Below are positions 36,615 through 49,256 of a stretch of DNA of 64,000 nucleotides, one piece after another. The notes beneath the pieces are model-generated. The model was not told where the DNA came from. It searched no databases and saw only the letters and a program-made list of their open reading frames with translations. Both the position numbers and the translations under genes were made by a program. How positions within the stretch are numbered: position 1 is the stretch's first letter; each line of letters starts with the position of its first letter. The stretch is from Bombus terrestris. Taxonomy: Eukaryota; Arthropoda; Insecta; Hymenoptera; Apidae. Where the stretch lies: assembly GCF_910591885.1 (NCBI RefSeq), contig NW_025963552.1:3968001-4032000 (forward strand), read 5' to 3'.

Positions 36615-39565
36615 ATGCATATTGCAAGGTATATGTATACCTTGCAAATTGTGATCGATGCTCGCTCGCTCCGCTCGCTCGTAAAAATTTAGTCCAACCT
36701 CACATACGATCCGACACGTTCGCAAATTCGAAATAAGTTGCCCTCATATCGAATGACTAACGCAAGAGGGATTGGTTTTAGGTTAGGCTATAGTTTTCGA
36801 GCGAGCGCAGCGAGCGAGAGACGCGTAAAGGTGTGTCACAATCCGACGGTTTGGCACATACGGACATTGAAACATTCGCACCAGCCCGAGGAGCCGGAAG
36901 TCTTTATCCTATTGCCTACTGACAAATGTTTACAGTTTATGAATAGTATCACATAAATAGTACTATTTCCACATACTACAGTGCAATGTGATGTCCGAAG
37001 TGGCTGACAAAATTAGGTAATAACACGAAATATATGCAAGGCAACATTAGGTATATGTATAGCTTGGAAATTGTGATCGTTTCTCGCTCGCTCCGCTCGC
37101 TCGTAAAAATCTACTCCCACCTCACAACCGATCCGACACGTTCGCAAATTCGAAATAAGTCGCCTTCATATCGAATGACTAACGCAAGAGGGATTGGTTT
37201 TAGGTTAGGCTATAGTTTTCGAGCGAGCGCAGCGAGCGAGAGACGCGTAAAGGTGTGTCACAATCCAACGGTTTGGCACATACGGACATTGAAACATTCG
37301 CACCAGCCCGAGTAGCCGGAAGTCTTTATCCTATTGCCTACTGACAAATGTTTACAGTTTATGAATAGTATCACATAAATAGTACTATTTCCACATACTA
37401 CAGTGCAATGTGATGTCCGAAGTGGCTGACAAAATTAGGTAATAACACGAAATATATGCAAGGCAACATTAGGTATATGTATAGCTTGGAAATTGTGATC
37501 GTTTCTCGCTCGCTCCGCTCGCTCGTAAAAATCTACTCCCACCTCACAACCGATTCGACAAGTTCGCAAATTCAAAATAAGGCGCCTTCATATCGAATGA
37601 CTGACGCAAGAGGGATTGGTTTTAGGTTAGGCTATAGTTTTCGAGCGAGCGCAGCGAGCGAGAGACGCGTAAAGGTGTGTCACAATCCGACGGTTTGGCA
37701 CATACGGACATTGAAACATTCGCACCAGCCCGAGGAGCCGGAAGTCTTTATCCTATTGCCTACTGACAAATGTTTACAGTTTATGAATAGTATCACATAA
37801 ATAGTACTATTTCCACACACTACAGTGCAATGTGATGTCCGAAGTGGCTGACAAAATTAGGTAATAACACGAAATATATGCAAGGCAACATTAGGTATAC
37901 GTATAGCTTGGAAATTGTGATCGTTTCTCGCTCGCTCCGCTCGCTCGTAAAAATCTACTCCCACCTCACAACCGATCCGACACGTTCGCAAATTCGAAAT
38001 AAGTCGCCTTCATATCGAATGACTAACGCAAGAGGGATTGGTTTTAGGTTAGGCTATAGTTTTCGAGCGAGCGCAGCGAGCGAGAGACGCGTAAAGGTGT
38101 GTCACAATCCAACGGTTTGGCACATACGGACATTGAAACATTCGCACCAGCCCGAGTAGCCGGAAGTCTTTATCCTATTGCCTACTGACAAATGTTTACA
38201 GTGTATGAATAGTATCACATAAATAGTACTATTTCCACATACTACAGTGCAATGTGATGTCCGAAGTGGCTGACAAAATTAGGTAATAACACGAAATATA
38301 TGCAAGGCAACATTAGGTATATGTATAGCTTGGAAATTGTGATCGTTTCTCGCTCGCTCCGCTCGCTCGTAAAAATCTACTCCCACCTCACAACCGATCC
38401 GACACGTTCGCAAATTCGAAATAAGTCGCCTTCATATCGAATGACTAACGCAAGAGGGATTGGTTTTAGGTTAGGCTATAGTTTTCGAGCGAGCGCAGCG
38501 AGCGAGAGACGCGTAAAGGTGTGTCACAATCCAACGGTTTGGCACATACGGACATTGAAACATTCGCACCAGCCCGAGTAGCCGGAAGTCTTTATCCTAT
38601 TGCCTACTGACAAATGTTTACAGTTTATGAATAGTATCACATAAATAGTACTATTTCCACATACTACAGTGCAATGTGATGTCCGAAGTGGCTGACAAAA
38701 TTAGGTAATAACACGAAATATATGCAAGGCAACATTAGGTATATGTATAGCTTGGAAATTGTGATCGTTTCTCGCTCGCTCCGCTCGCTCGTAAAAATCT
38801 ACTCCCACCTCACAACCGATACGACACGTTCGCAAATTCGAAATAAGTCGCCTTCATATCGAATGACTAACGCAAGAGGGATTGGTTTTAGGTTAGGCTA
38901 TAGTTTTCGAGCGAGCGCAGCGAGCGAGAGACGCGTAAAGGTGTGTCACAATCCAACGGTTTGGCACATACGGACATTGAAACATTCGCACCAGCCCGAG
39001 TAGCCGGAAGTCTTTATCCTATTGCCTACTGACAAATGTTTACAGTTTATGAATAGTATCACATAAATAGTACTATTTCCACATACTACAGTGCAATGTG
39101 ATGTCCGAAGTGGCTGACAAAATTAGGTAATAACACGAAATATATGCAAGGCAACATTAGGTATATGTATAGCTTGGAAATTGTGATCGTTTCTCGCTCG
39201 CTCCGCTCGCTCGTAAAAATCTACTCCCACCTCACAACCGATTCGACAAGTTCGCAAATTCAAAATAAGGCGCCTTCATATCGAATGACTGACGCAAGAG
39301 GGATTGGTTTTAGGTTAGGCTATAGTTTTCGAGCGAGCGCAGCGAGCGAGAGACGCGTAAAGGTGTGTCACAATCCAACGGTTTGGCACATACTGACATT
39401 GAAACATTCGCACCAGCCCGAGGAGCCGGAAGTCTTTATCAAATTGTCTACTGACAAGTGTTTACAATTTGTGAATAGTTCCACATAAATAGTACTATTT
39501 CCACATACTACAGTGCAATGTGATGTCCGAAGTGGCTGACAAAATTAGGTACTAACACGATATAT
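36615..39565 (+). repeat. Higher-order unit D-A-C*-A-A-B-C (2951 bp)
   Basis: Monomers start at 36615, 37034, 37456, 37878, 38300, 38722 and 39144. C* at 37456 joins a C front to the tail type of the neighbouring D copies and ends with TTCCACACACTAC. The following A has GGTATACGTATAG. Both markers recur 2529 bp later in the monomers at 39985 and 40407, so these segments are duplicates. Confidence 0.88.
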
Positions 39566-42500
39566 ATGCATATTGCAAGGTATATGTATACCTTGCAAAT
39601 TGTGATCGATGCTCGCTCGCTCCGCTCGCTCGTAAAAATTTAGTCCAACCTCACATACGATCCGACACGTTCGCAAATTCGAAATAAGTTGCCCTCATAT
39701 CGAATGACTAACGCAAGAGGGATTGGTTTTAGGTTAGGCTATAGTTTTCGAGCGAGCGCAGCGAGCGAGAGACGCGTAAAGGTGTGTCACAATCCGACGG
39801 TTTGGCACATACGGACATTGAAACATTCGCACCAGCCCGAGGAGCCGGAAGTCTTTATCCTATTGCCTACTGACAAATGTTTACAGTTTATGAATAGTAT
39901 CACATAAATAGTACTATTTCCACATACTACAGTGCAATGTGATGTCCGAAGTGGCTGACAAAATTAGGTAATAACACGAAATATATGCAAGGCAACATTA
40001 GGTATATGTATAGCTTGGAAATTGTGATCGTTTCTCGCTCGCTCCGCTCGCTCGTAAAAATCTACTCCCACCTCACAACCGATTCGACAAGTTCGCAAAT
40101 TCAAAATAAGGCGCCTTCATATCGAATGACTGACGCAAGAGGGATTGGTTTTAGGTTAGGCTATAGTTTTCGAGCGAGCGCAGCGAGCGAGAGACGCGTA
40201 AAGGTGTGTCACAATCCGACGGTTTGGCACATACGGACATTGAAACATTCGCACCAGCCCGAGGAGCCGGAAGTCTTTATCCTATTGCCTACTGACAAAT
40301 GTTTACAGTTTATGAATAGTATCACATAAATAGTACTATTTCCACACACTACAGTGCAATGTGATGTCCGAAGTGGCTGACAAAATTAGGTAATAACACG
40401 AAATATATGCAAGGCAACATTAGGTATACGTATAGCTTGGAAATTGTGATCGTTTCTCGCTCGCTCCGCTCGCTCGTAAAAATCTACTCCCACCTCACAA
40501 CCGATCCGACACGTTCGCAAATTCGAAATAAGTCGCCTTCATATCGAATGACTAACGCAAGAGGGATTGGTTTTAGGTTAGGCTATAGTTTTCGAGCGAG
40601 CGCAGCGAGCGAGAGACGCGTAAAGGTGTGTCACAATCCAACGGTTTGGCACATACGGACATTGAAACATTCGCACCAGCCCGAGTAGCCGGAAGTCTTT
40701 ATCCTATTGCCTACTGACAAATGTTTACAGTTTATGAATAGTATCACATAAATAGTACTATTTCCACATACTACAGTGCAATGTGATGTCCGAAGTGGCT
40801 GACAAAATTAGGTAATAACACGAAATATATGCAAGGCAACATTAGGTATATGTATAGCTTGGAAATTGTGATCGTTTCTCGCTAGCTCCGCTCGCTCGTA
40901 AAAATCTACTCCCACCTCACAACCGATACGACACGTTCGCAAATTCGAAATAAGTCGCCTTCATATCGAATGACTAACGCAAGAGGGATTGGTTTTAGGT
41001 TAGGCTATAGTTTTCGAGCGAGCGCAGCGAGCGAGGGACGCGTAAAGGTGTGTCACAATCCAACGGTTTGGCACATACGGACATTGAAACATTCGCACCA
41101 GCCCGAGTAGCCGGAAGTCTTTATCCTATTGCCTACTGACAAATGTTTACAGTTTATGAATAGTATCACATAAATAGTACTATTTCCACATACTACAGTG
41201 CAATGTGATGTCCGAAGTGGCTGACCAAATTAGGTAATAACACGAAATATATGCAAGGCAACATTAGGTATATGTATAGCTTGGAAATTGTGATCGTTTC
41301 TCGCTCGCTCCGCTCGCTCGTAAAAATCTACTCCCACCTCACAACCGATTCGACAAGTTCGCAAATTCAAAATAAGGCGCCTTCATATCGAATGACTGAC
41401 GCAAGAGGGATTGGTTTTAGGTTAGGCTATAGTTTTCGAGCGAGCGCAGCTATCGAGAGACGCGTAAAGGTGTGTCACAATCCAACGGTTTGGCACATAC
41501 TGACATTGAAACATTCGCACCAGCCCGAGGAGCCGGAAGTCATTATCCTATTGCCTACTGACAAATGTTTACAGTTTGTGAATAGTTTCACATAAATAGT
41601 ACTATTTCCACATACTACAGTGCAATGTGATGTCCGAAGTGGCTGACAAAATTAGGTAATAACACGAAATATATGCAAGGCAACATTAGGTATATGTATA
41701 GCTTGGAAATTGTGATCGTTTCTCGCTCGCTCCGCTCGCTCGTAAAAATCTACTCCCACCTCACAACCGATCCGACACGTTCGCAAATTCGAAATAAGTC
41801 GCCTTCATATCGAATGACTAACGCAAGAGGGATTGGTTTTAGGTTAGGCTATAGTTTTCGAGCGAGCGCAGCGAGCGAGAGACGCGTAAAGGTGTGTCAC
41901 AATCCAACGGTTTGGCACATACGGACATTGAAACATTCGCACCAGCCCGAGTAGCCGGAAGTCTTTATCCTATTGCCTACTGACAAATGTTTACAGTTTA
42001 TGAATAGTATCACATAAATAGTACTATTTCCACATACTACAGTGCAATGTGATGTCCGAAGTGGCTGACAAAATTAGGTAATAACACGAAATATATGCAA
42101 GGCAACATTAGGTATATGTATAGCTTGGAAATTGTGATCGTTTCTCGCTCGCTCCGCTCGCTCGTAAAAATCTACTCCCACCTCACAACCGATACGACAC
42201 GTTCGCAAATTCGAAATAAGTCGCCTTCATATCGAATGACTAACGCAAGAGGGATTGGTTTTAGGTTAGGCTATAGTTTTCGAGCGAGCGCAGCGAGCGA
42301 GAGACGCGTAAAGGTGTGTCACAATCCAACGGTTTGGCACATACGGACATTGAAACATTCGCACCAGCCCGAGTAGCCGGAAGTCTTTATCCTATTGCCT
42401 ACTGACAAATGTTTACAGTTTATGAATAGTATCACATAAATAGTACTATTTCCACATACTACAGTGCAATGTGATGTCCGAAGTGGCTGACAAAATTAGG

Positions 42501-42938
42501 TAATAACACGAAATATATGCAAGGCAACATTAGGTATATGTATAGCTTGGAAATTGTGATCGTTTCTCGCTCGCTCCGCTCGCTCGTAAAAATTTACTCC
42601 CACCTCACAACCGATTCGACAAGTTCGCAAATTCAAAATAAGGCGCCTTCATATCGAATGACTGACGCAAGAGGGATTGGTTTTAGGTTAGGCTATAGTT
42701 TTCGAGCGAGCGCAGCAGGCGAGAGACGCGTAAAGGTGTGTCACAATCCAACGGTTTGGCACATACTGACATTGAAACATTCGCACCAGCCCGAGGAGCC
42801 GGAAGTCTTTATCAAATTGTCTACTGACAAGTGTTTACAATTTGTGAATAGTTCCACATAAATAGTACTATTTCCACATACTACAGTGCAATGTGATGTC
42901 CGAAGTGGCTGACAAAATTAGGTACTAACACGATATAT
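39566..42938 (+). repeat. Segment D-C*-A-B-C#-A-B-C# (3373 bp)
   Basis: Monomers start at 39566, 39985, 40407, 40829, 41251, 41673, 42095 and 42517. C* and A repeat the markers TTCCACACACTAC and GGTATACGTATAG. The B at 40829 has CTCGCTAGCTCCG, damaging the left arm, and GGCTGACCAAATT near its end. C# at 41251 has GCAGCTATCGAG and the C at 42517 has GCAGCAGGCGAG, both damaging the right arm. Confidence 0.88.
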
Positions 42939-45042
42939 ATGCATATTGCAAGGTATATGTATACCTTGCAAATTGTGATCGATGCTCGCTCGCTCCGCTC
43001 GCTCGTAAAAATTTAGTCCAACCTCACATACGATCCGACACGTTCGCAAATTCGAAATAAGTTGCCCTCATATCGAATGACTAACGCAAGAGGGATTGGT
43101 TTTAGGTTAGGCTATAGTTTTCGAGCGAGCGCAGCGAGCGAGAGACGCGTAAAGGTGTGTCACAATCCGACGGTTTGGCACATACGGACATTGAAACATT
43201 CGCACCAGCCCGAGGAGCCGGAAGTCATTATCCTATTGCCTACTGACAAATGTTTACAGTTTGTGAATTGTTTCACATAAATAGTACTATTTCCACATAC
43301 TACAGTGCAATGTGATGTCCGAAGTGGCTGACAAAATTGGGTACTAACACGATATATATGCATATTGCAAGGTATATGTATACCTTGCAAATTGTGATCA
43401 TTGCTCGCTCGCTCCGCTCGCTCGTAAAAATTTAGTCCAACCTCACATCCGATCCGACACGTTCGCAAATTCGAAATAAGATGCCCTCATATCGAATGAC
43501 TAACGCAAGAGGGATTGGTTTTAGGTTAGGCTATAGTTTTCGAGCGAGCGCAATGAGCGAGAGACGCGTAAAGGTGTGTCACAATCCAACGGTTTGGCAC
43601 ATACTGACATTGAAACATTCGCACCAGCCCGAGGAGCCGGAAGTCATTATCCTATTGCCTACTGACAAATGTTTACAGTTTGTGAATAGTTTCACATAAA
43701 TAGTACTATTTCCACATACTACAGTGCAATGTGATGTCCGAAGTGGCTGACAAAATTAGGTAATAACACGAAATATATGCAAGGCAACATTAGGTATATG
43801 TATAGCTTGGAAATTGTGATCGTTTCTCGCTCGCTCCGCTCGCTCGTAAAAATCTACTCCCACCTCACAACCGATCCGACACGTTCGCAAATTCGAAATA
43901 AGTCGCCTTCATATCGAATGACTAACGCAAGAGGGATTGGTTTTAGGTTAGGCTATAGTTTTCGAGCGAGCGCAGCGAGCGAGAGACGCGTAAAGGTGTG
44001 TCACAATCCAACGGTTTGGCACATACGGACATTGAAACATTCGCACCAGCCCGAGTAGCCGGAAGTCTTTATCCTATTGCCTACTGACAAATGTTTACAG
44101 TTTATGAATAGTATCACATAAATAGTACTATTTCCACATACTACAGTGCAATGTGATGTCCGAAGTGGCTGACAAAATTAGGTAATAACACGAAATATAT
44201 GCAAGGCAACATTAGGTATATGTATAGCTTGGAAATTGTGATCGTTTCTCGCTCGCTCCGCTCGCTCGTAAAAATCTACTCCCACCTCACAACCGATACG
44301 ACACGTTCGCAAATTCGAAATAAGTCGCCTTCATATCGAATGACTAACGCAAGAGGGATTGGTTTTAGGTTAGGCTATAGTTTTCGAGCGAGCGCAGCGA
44401 GCGAGAGACGCGTAAAGGTGTGTCACAATCCAACGGTTTGGCACATACGGACATTGAAACATTCGCACCAGCCCGAGTAGCCGGAAGTCTTTATCCTATT
44501 GCCTACTGACAAATGTTTACAGTTTATGAATAGTATCACATAAATAGTACTATTTCCACATACTACAGTGCAATGTGATGTCCGAAGTGGCTGACAAAAT
44601 TAGGTAATAACACGAAATATATGCAAGGCAACATTAGGTATATGTATAGCTTGGAAATTGTGATCGTTTCTCGCTCGCTCCGCTCGCTCGTAAAAATCTA
44701 CTCCCACCTCACAACCGATTCGACAAGTTCGCAAATTCAAAATAAGGCGCCTTCATATCGAATGACTGACGCAAGAGGGATTGGTTTTAGGTTAGGCTAT
44801 AGTTTTCGAGCGAGCGCAGCTATCGAGAGACGCGTAAAGGTGTGTCACAATCCAACGGTTTGGCACATACTGACATTGAAACATTCGCACCAGCCCGAGG
44901 AGCCGGAAGTCTTTATCAAATTGTCTACTGACAAGTGTTTACAATTTGTGAATAGTTCCACATAAATAGTACTATTTCCACATACTACAGTGCAATGTGA
45001 TGTCCGAAGTGGCTGACAAAATTAGGTACTAACACGATATAT
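42939..45042 (+). repeat. Segment D-D'-A-B-C# (2104 bp)
   Basis: Monomers start at 42939, 43358, 43777, 44199 and 44621. Two 419-bp D copies stand side by side, the first D-D pair in the window. D' has AAAATTGGGTACTAAC before it, GATCATTGCTCG, CATCCGATCC and GCGCAATGAGCG in the right arm. C# at 44621 has GCAGCTATCGAG. Confidence 0.88.
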
Positions 45043-48000
45043 ATGCATATTGCAAGGTATATGTATACCTTGCAAATTGTGATCGATGCTCGCTCGCTCC
45101 GCTCGCTCGTAAAAATTTAGTCCAACCTCACATACGATCCGACACGTTCGCAAATTCGAAATAAGTTGCCCTCATATCGAATGACTAACGCAAGAGGGAT
45201 TGGTTTTAGGTTAGGCTATAGTTTTCGAGCGAGCGCAGCGAGCGAGAGACGCGTAAAGGTGTGTCACAATCCGACGGTTTGGCACATACGGACATTGAAA
45301 CATTCGCACCAGCCCGAGGAGCCGGAAGTCATTATCCTATTGCCTACTGACAAATGTTTACAGTTTGTGAATTGTTTCACATAAATAGTACTATTTCCAC
45401 ATACTACAGTGCAATGTGATGTCCGAAGTGGCTGACAAAATTAGGTAATAACACGAAATATATGCAAGGCAACATTAGGTATATGTATAGCTTGGAAATT
45501 GTGATCGTTTCTCGCTCGCTCCGCTCGCTCGTAAAAATCTACTCCCACCTCACAACCGATCCGACACGTTCGCAAATTCGAAATAAGTCGCCTTCATATC
45601 GAATGACTAACGCAAGAGGGATTGGTTTTAGGTTAGGCTATAGTTTTCGAGCGAGCGCAGCGAGCGAGGGACGCGTAAAGGTGTGTCACAATCCAACGGT
45701 TTGGCACATACGGACATTGAAACATTCGCACCAGCCCGAGTAGCCGGAAGTCTTTATCCTATTGCCTACTGACAAATGTTTACAGTTTATGAATCGTATC
45801 ACATAAATAGTACTATTTCCACATACTACAGTGCAATGTGATGTCCGAAGTGGCTGACAAAATTAGGTAATAACACAAAATATATGCAAGGCAACATTAG
45901 GTATATGTATAGCTTGGAAATTGTGATCGTTTCTCGCTCGCTCCGCTCGCTCGTAAAAATCTACTCCCACCTCACAACCGATTCGACAAGTTCGCAAATT
46001 CAAAATAAGGCGCCTTCATATCGAATGACTGACGCAAGAGGGATTGGTTTTAGGTTAGGCTATAGTTTTCGAGCGAGCGCAGCTATCGAGAGACGCGTAA
46101 AGGTGTGTCACAATCCAACGGTTTGGCACATACTGACATTGAAACATTCGCACCAGCCCGAGGAGCCGGAAGTCATTATCCTATTGCCTACTGACAAATG
46201 TTTACAGTTTGTGAATAGTTTCACATAAATAGTACTATTTCCACATACTACAGTGCAATGTGATGTCCGAAGTGGCTGACAAAATTAGGTAATAACACGA
46301 AATATATGCAAGGCAACATTAGGTATATGTATAGCTTGGAAATTGTGATCGTTTCTCGCTCGCTCCGCTCGCTCGTAAAAATCTACTCCCACCTCACAAC
46401 CGATCCGACACGTTCGCAAATTCGAAATAAGTCGCCTTCATATCGAATGACTAACGCAAGAGGGATTGGTTTTAGGTTAGGCTATAGTTTTCGAGCGAGC
46501 GCAGCGAGCGAGAGACGCGTAAAGGTGTGTCACAATCCAACGGTTTGGCACATACGGACATTGAAACATTCGCACCAGCCCGAGTAGCCGGAAGTCTTTA
46601 TCCTATTGCCTACTGACAAATGTTTACAGTTTATGAATAGTATCACATAAATAGTACTATTTCCACATACTACAGTGCAATGTGATGTCCGAAGTGGCTG
46701 ACAAAATTAGGTAATAACACGAAATATATGCAAGGCAACATTAGGTATATGTATAGCTTGGAAATTGTGATCGTTTCTCGCTCGCTCCGCTCGCTCGTAA
46801 AAATCTACTCCCACCTCACAACCGATACGACACGTTCGCAAATTCGAAATAAGTCGCCTTCATATCGAATGACTAACGCAAGAGGGATTGGTTTTAGGTT
46901 AGGCTATAGTTTTCGAGCGAGCGCAGCGAGCGAGAGACGCGTAAAGGTGTGTCACAATCCAACGGTTTGGCACATACGGACATTGAAACATTCGCACCAG
47001 CCCGAGTAGCCGGAAGTCTTTATCCTATTGCCTACTGACAAATGTTTACAGTTTATGAATAGTATCACATAAATAGTACTATTTCCACATACTACAGTGC
47101 AATGTGATGTCCGAAGTGGCTGACAAAATTAGGTAATAACACGAAATATATGCAAGGCAACATTAGGTATATGTATAGCTTGGAAATTGTGATCGTTTCT
47201 CGCTCGCTCCGCTCGCTCGTAAAAATCTACTCCCACCTCACAACCGATTCGACAAGTTCGCAAATTCAAAATAAGGCGCCTTCATATCGAATGACTGACG
47301 CAAGAGGGATTGGTTTTAGGTTAGGCTATAGTTTTCGAGCGAGCGCAGCGAGCGAGAGACGCGTAAAGGTGTGTCACAATCCGACGGTTTGGCACATACG
47401 GACATTGAAACATTCGCACCAGCCCGAGGAGCCGGAAGTCATTATCCTATTGCCTACTGACAAATGTTTACAGTTTGTGAATTGTTTCACATAAATAGTA
47501 CTATTTCCACATACTACAGTGCAATGTGATGTCCGAAGTGGCTGACAAAATTAGGTAATAACACGAAATATATGCAAGGCAACATTAGGTATATGTATAG
47601 CTTGGAAATTGTGATCGTTTCTCGCTCGCTCCGCTCGCTCGTAAAAATCTACTCCCACCTCACAACCGATCCGACACGTTCGCAAATTCGAAATAAGTCG
47701 CCTTCATATCGAATGACTAACGCAAGAGGGATTGGTTTTAGGTTGGGCTATAGTTTTCGAGCGAGCGCAGCTATCGAGAGACGCGTAAGCGTGTGTCACA
47801 ATCCAACGGTTTGGCACATACTGACATTGAAACATTCGCACCAGCCCGAGGAGCCGGAAGTATTTATCCTATTGCCTGCTGACAAATGTTTACAGTTTGT
47901 GAATAGTTTCACATAAATAGTACTATTTCCACATACTACAGTGCAATGTGATGTCCGAAGTGGCTGACAAAATTGGGTACTAACACGATATATATGCATA

Positions 48001-49256
48001 TTGCAAGGTATATGTATACCTTGCAAATTGTGATCATTGCTCGCTCGCTCCGCTCGCTCGTAAAAATTTAGTCCAACCTCACATCCGATCCGACACGTTC
48101 GCAAATTCGAAATAAGTTGCCCTCATATCGAATGACTAACGCAAGAGGGATTGGTTTTAGGTTAGGCTATAGTTTTCGAGCGAGCGCAATGAGCGAGAGA
48201 CGCGTAAAGGTGTGTCACAATCCAACGGTTTGGCACATACTGACATTGAAACATTCGCACCAGCCCGAGGAGCCGGAAGTCATTATCCTATTGCCTACTG
48301 ACAAATGTTTACAGTTTGTGAATAGTTTCACATAAATAGTACTATTTCCACATACTACAGTGCAATGTGATGTCCGAAGTGGCTGACAAAATTAGGTAAT
48401 AACACGAAATATATGCAAGGCAACATTAGGTATATGTATAGCTTGGAAATTGTGATCGTTTCTCGCTCGCTCCGCTCGCTCGTAAAAATCTACTCCCACC
48501 TCACAACCGATCCGACACGTTCGCAAATTCGAAATAAGTCGCCTTCATATCGAATGACTAACGCAAGAGGGATTGGTTTTAGGTTAGGCTATAGTTTTCG
48601 AGCGAGCGCAGCGAGCGAGAGACGCGTAAAGGTGTGTCACAATCCAACGGTTTGGCACATACGGACATTGAAACATTCGCACCAGCCCGAGTAGCCGGAA
48701 GTCTTTATCCTATTGCCTACTGACAAATGTTTACAGTTTATGAATAGTATCACATAAATAGTACTATTTCCACATACTACAGTGCAATGTGATGTCCGAA
48801 GTGGCTGACAAAATTAGGTAATAACACGAAATATATGCAAGGCAACATTAGGTATATGTATAGCTTGGAAATTGTGATCGTTTCTCGCTCGCTCCGCTCG
48901 CTCGTAAAAATCTACTCCCACCTCACAACCGATTCGACAAGTTCGCAAATTCAAAATAAGGCGCCTTCATATCGAATGACTGACGCAAGAGGGATTGGTT
49001 TTAGGTTAGGCTATAGTTTTCGAGCGAGCGCAGCGAGCGAGAGACGCGTAAAGGTGTGTTACAATCCAACGGTTTGGCACATACTGACATTGAAACATTC
49101 GCACCAGCCCGAGGAGCCGGAAGTCATTATCATATTGTCTACTGACAAGTGTTTACAATTTGTGAATAGTTCCACATAAATAGTACTATTTCCACATACT
49201 ACAGCGCAATGTGATGTCCGAAGTGGCTGACAAAATTAGGTACTAACACGATATAT
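45043..49256 (+). repeat. Segment D-A-C#-A-B-C*-A#-D'-A-C (4214 bp)
   Basis: Monomers start at 45043, 45462, 45884, 46306, 46728, 47150, 47572, 47994, 48413 and 48835. C# (45884) and A# (47572) carry GCAGCTATCGAG; A# also has GTAAGCGTGTG and ATTGCCTGCTGAC. D' at 47994 has GATCATTGCTCG and GCGCAATGAGCG. The C at 48835 has GTGTTACAATCC, CATTATCATATTG and ACAGCGCAATG. These three markers reappear in the right part of the window at 57673. Confidence 0.88.

Noticed and set aside
43160..43468. Minus-strand open frames of 102 codons at 43160-43468, 47796-48104 and 49900-50208
   Set aside because: All three sit at the junction into a D' monomer and exist only because D' has CATCCGATCC, which supplies or opens the frame. 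Equivalent positions in other monomers are closed. No start context or domain supports a gene.
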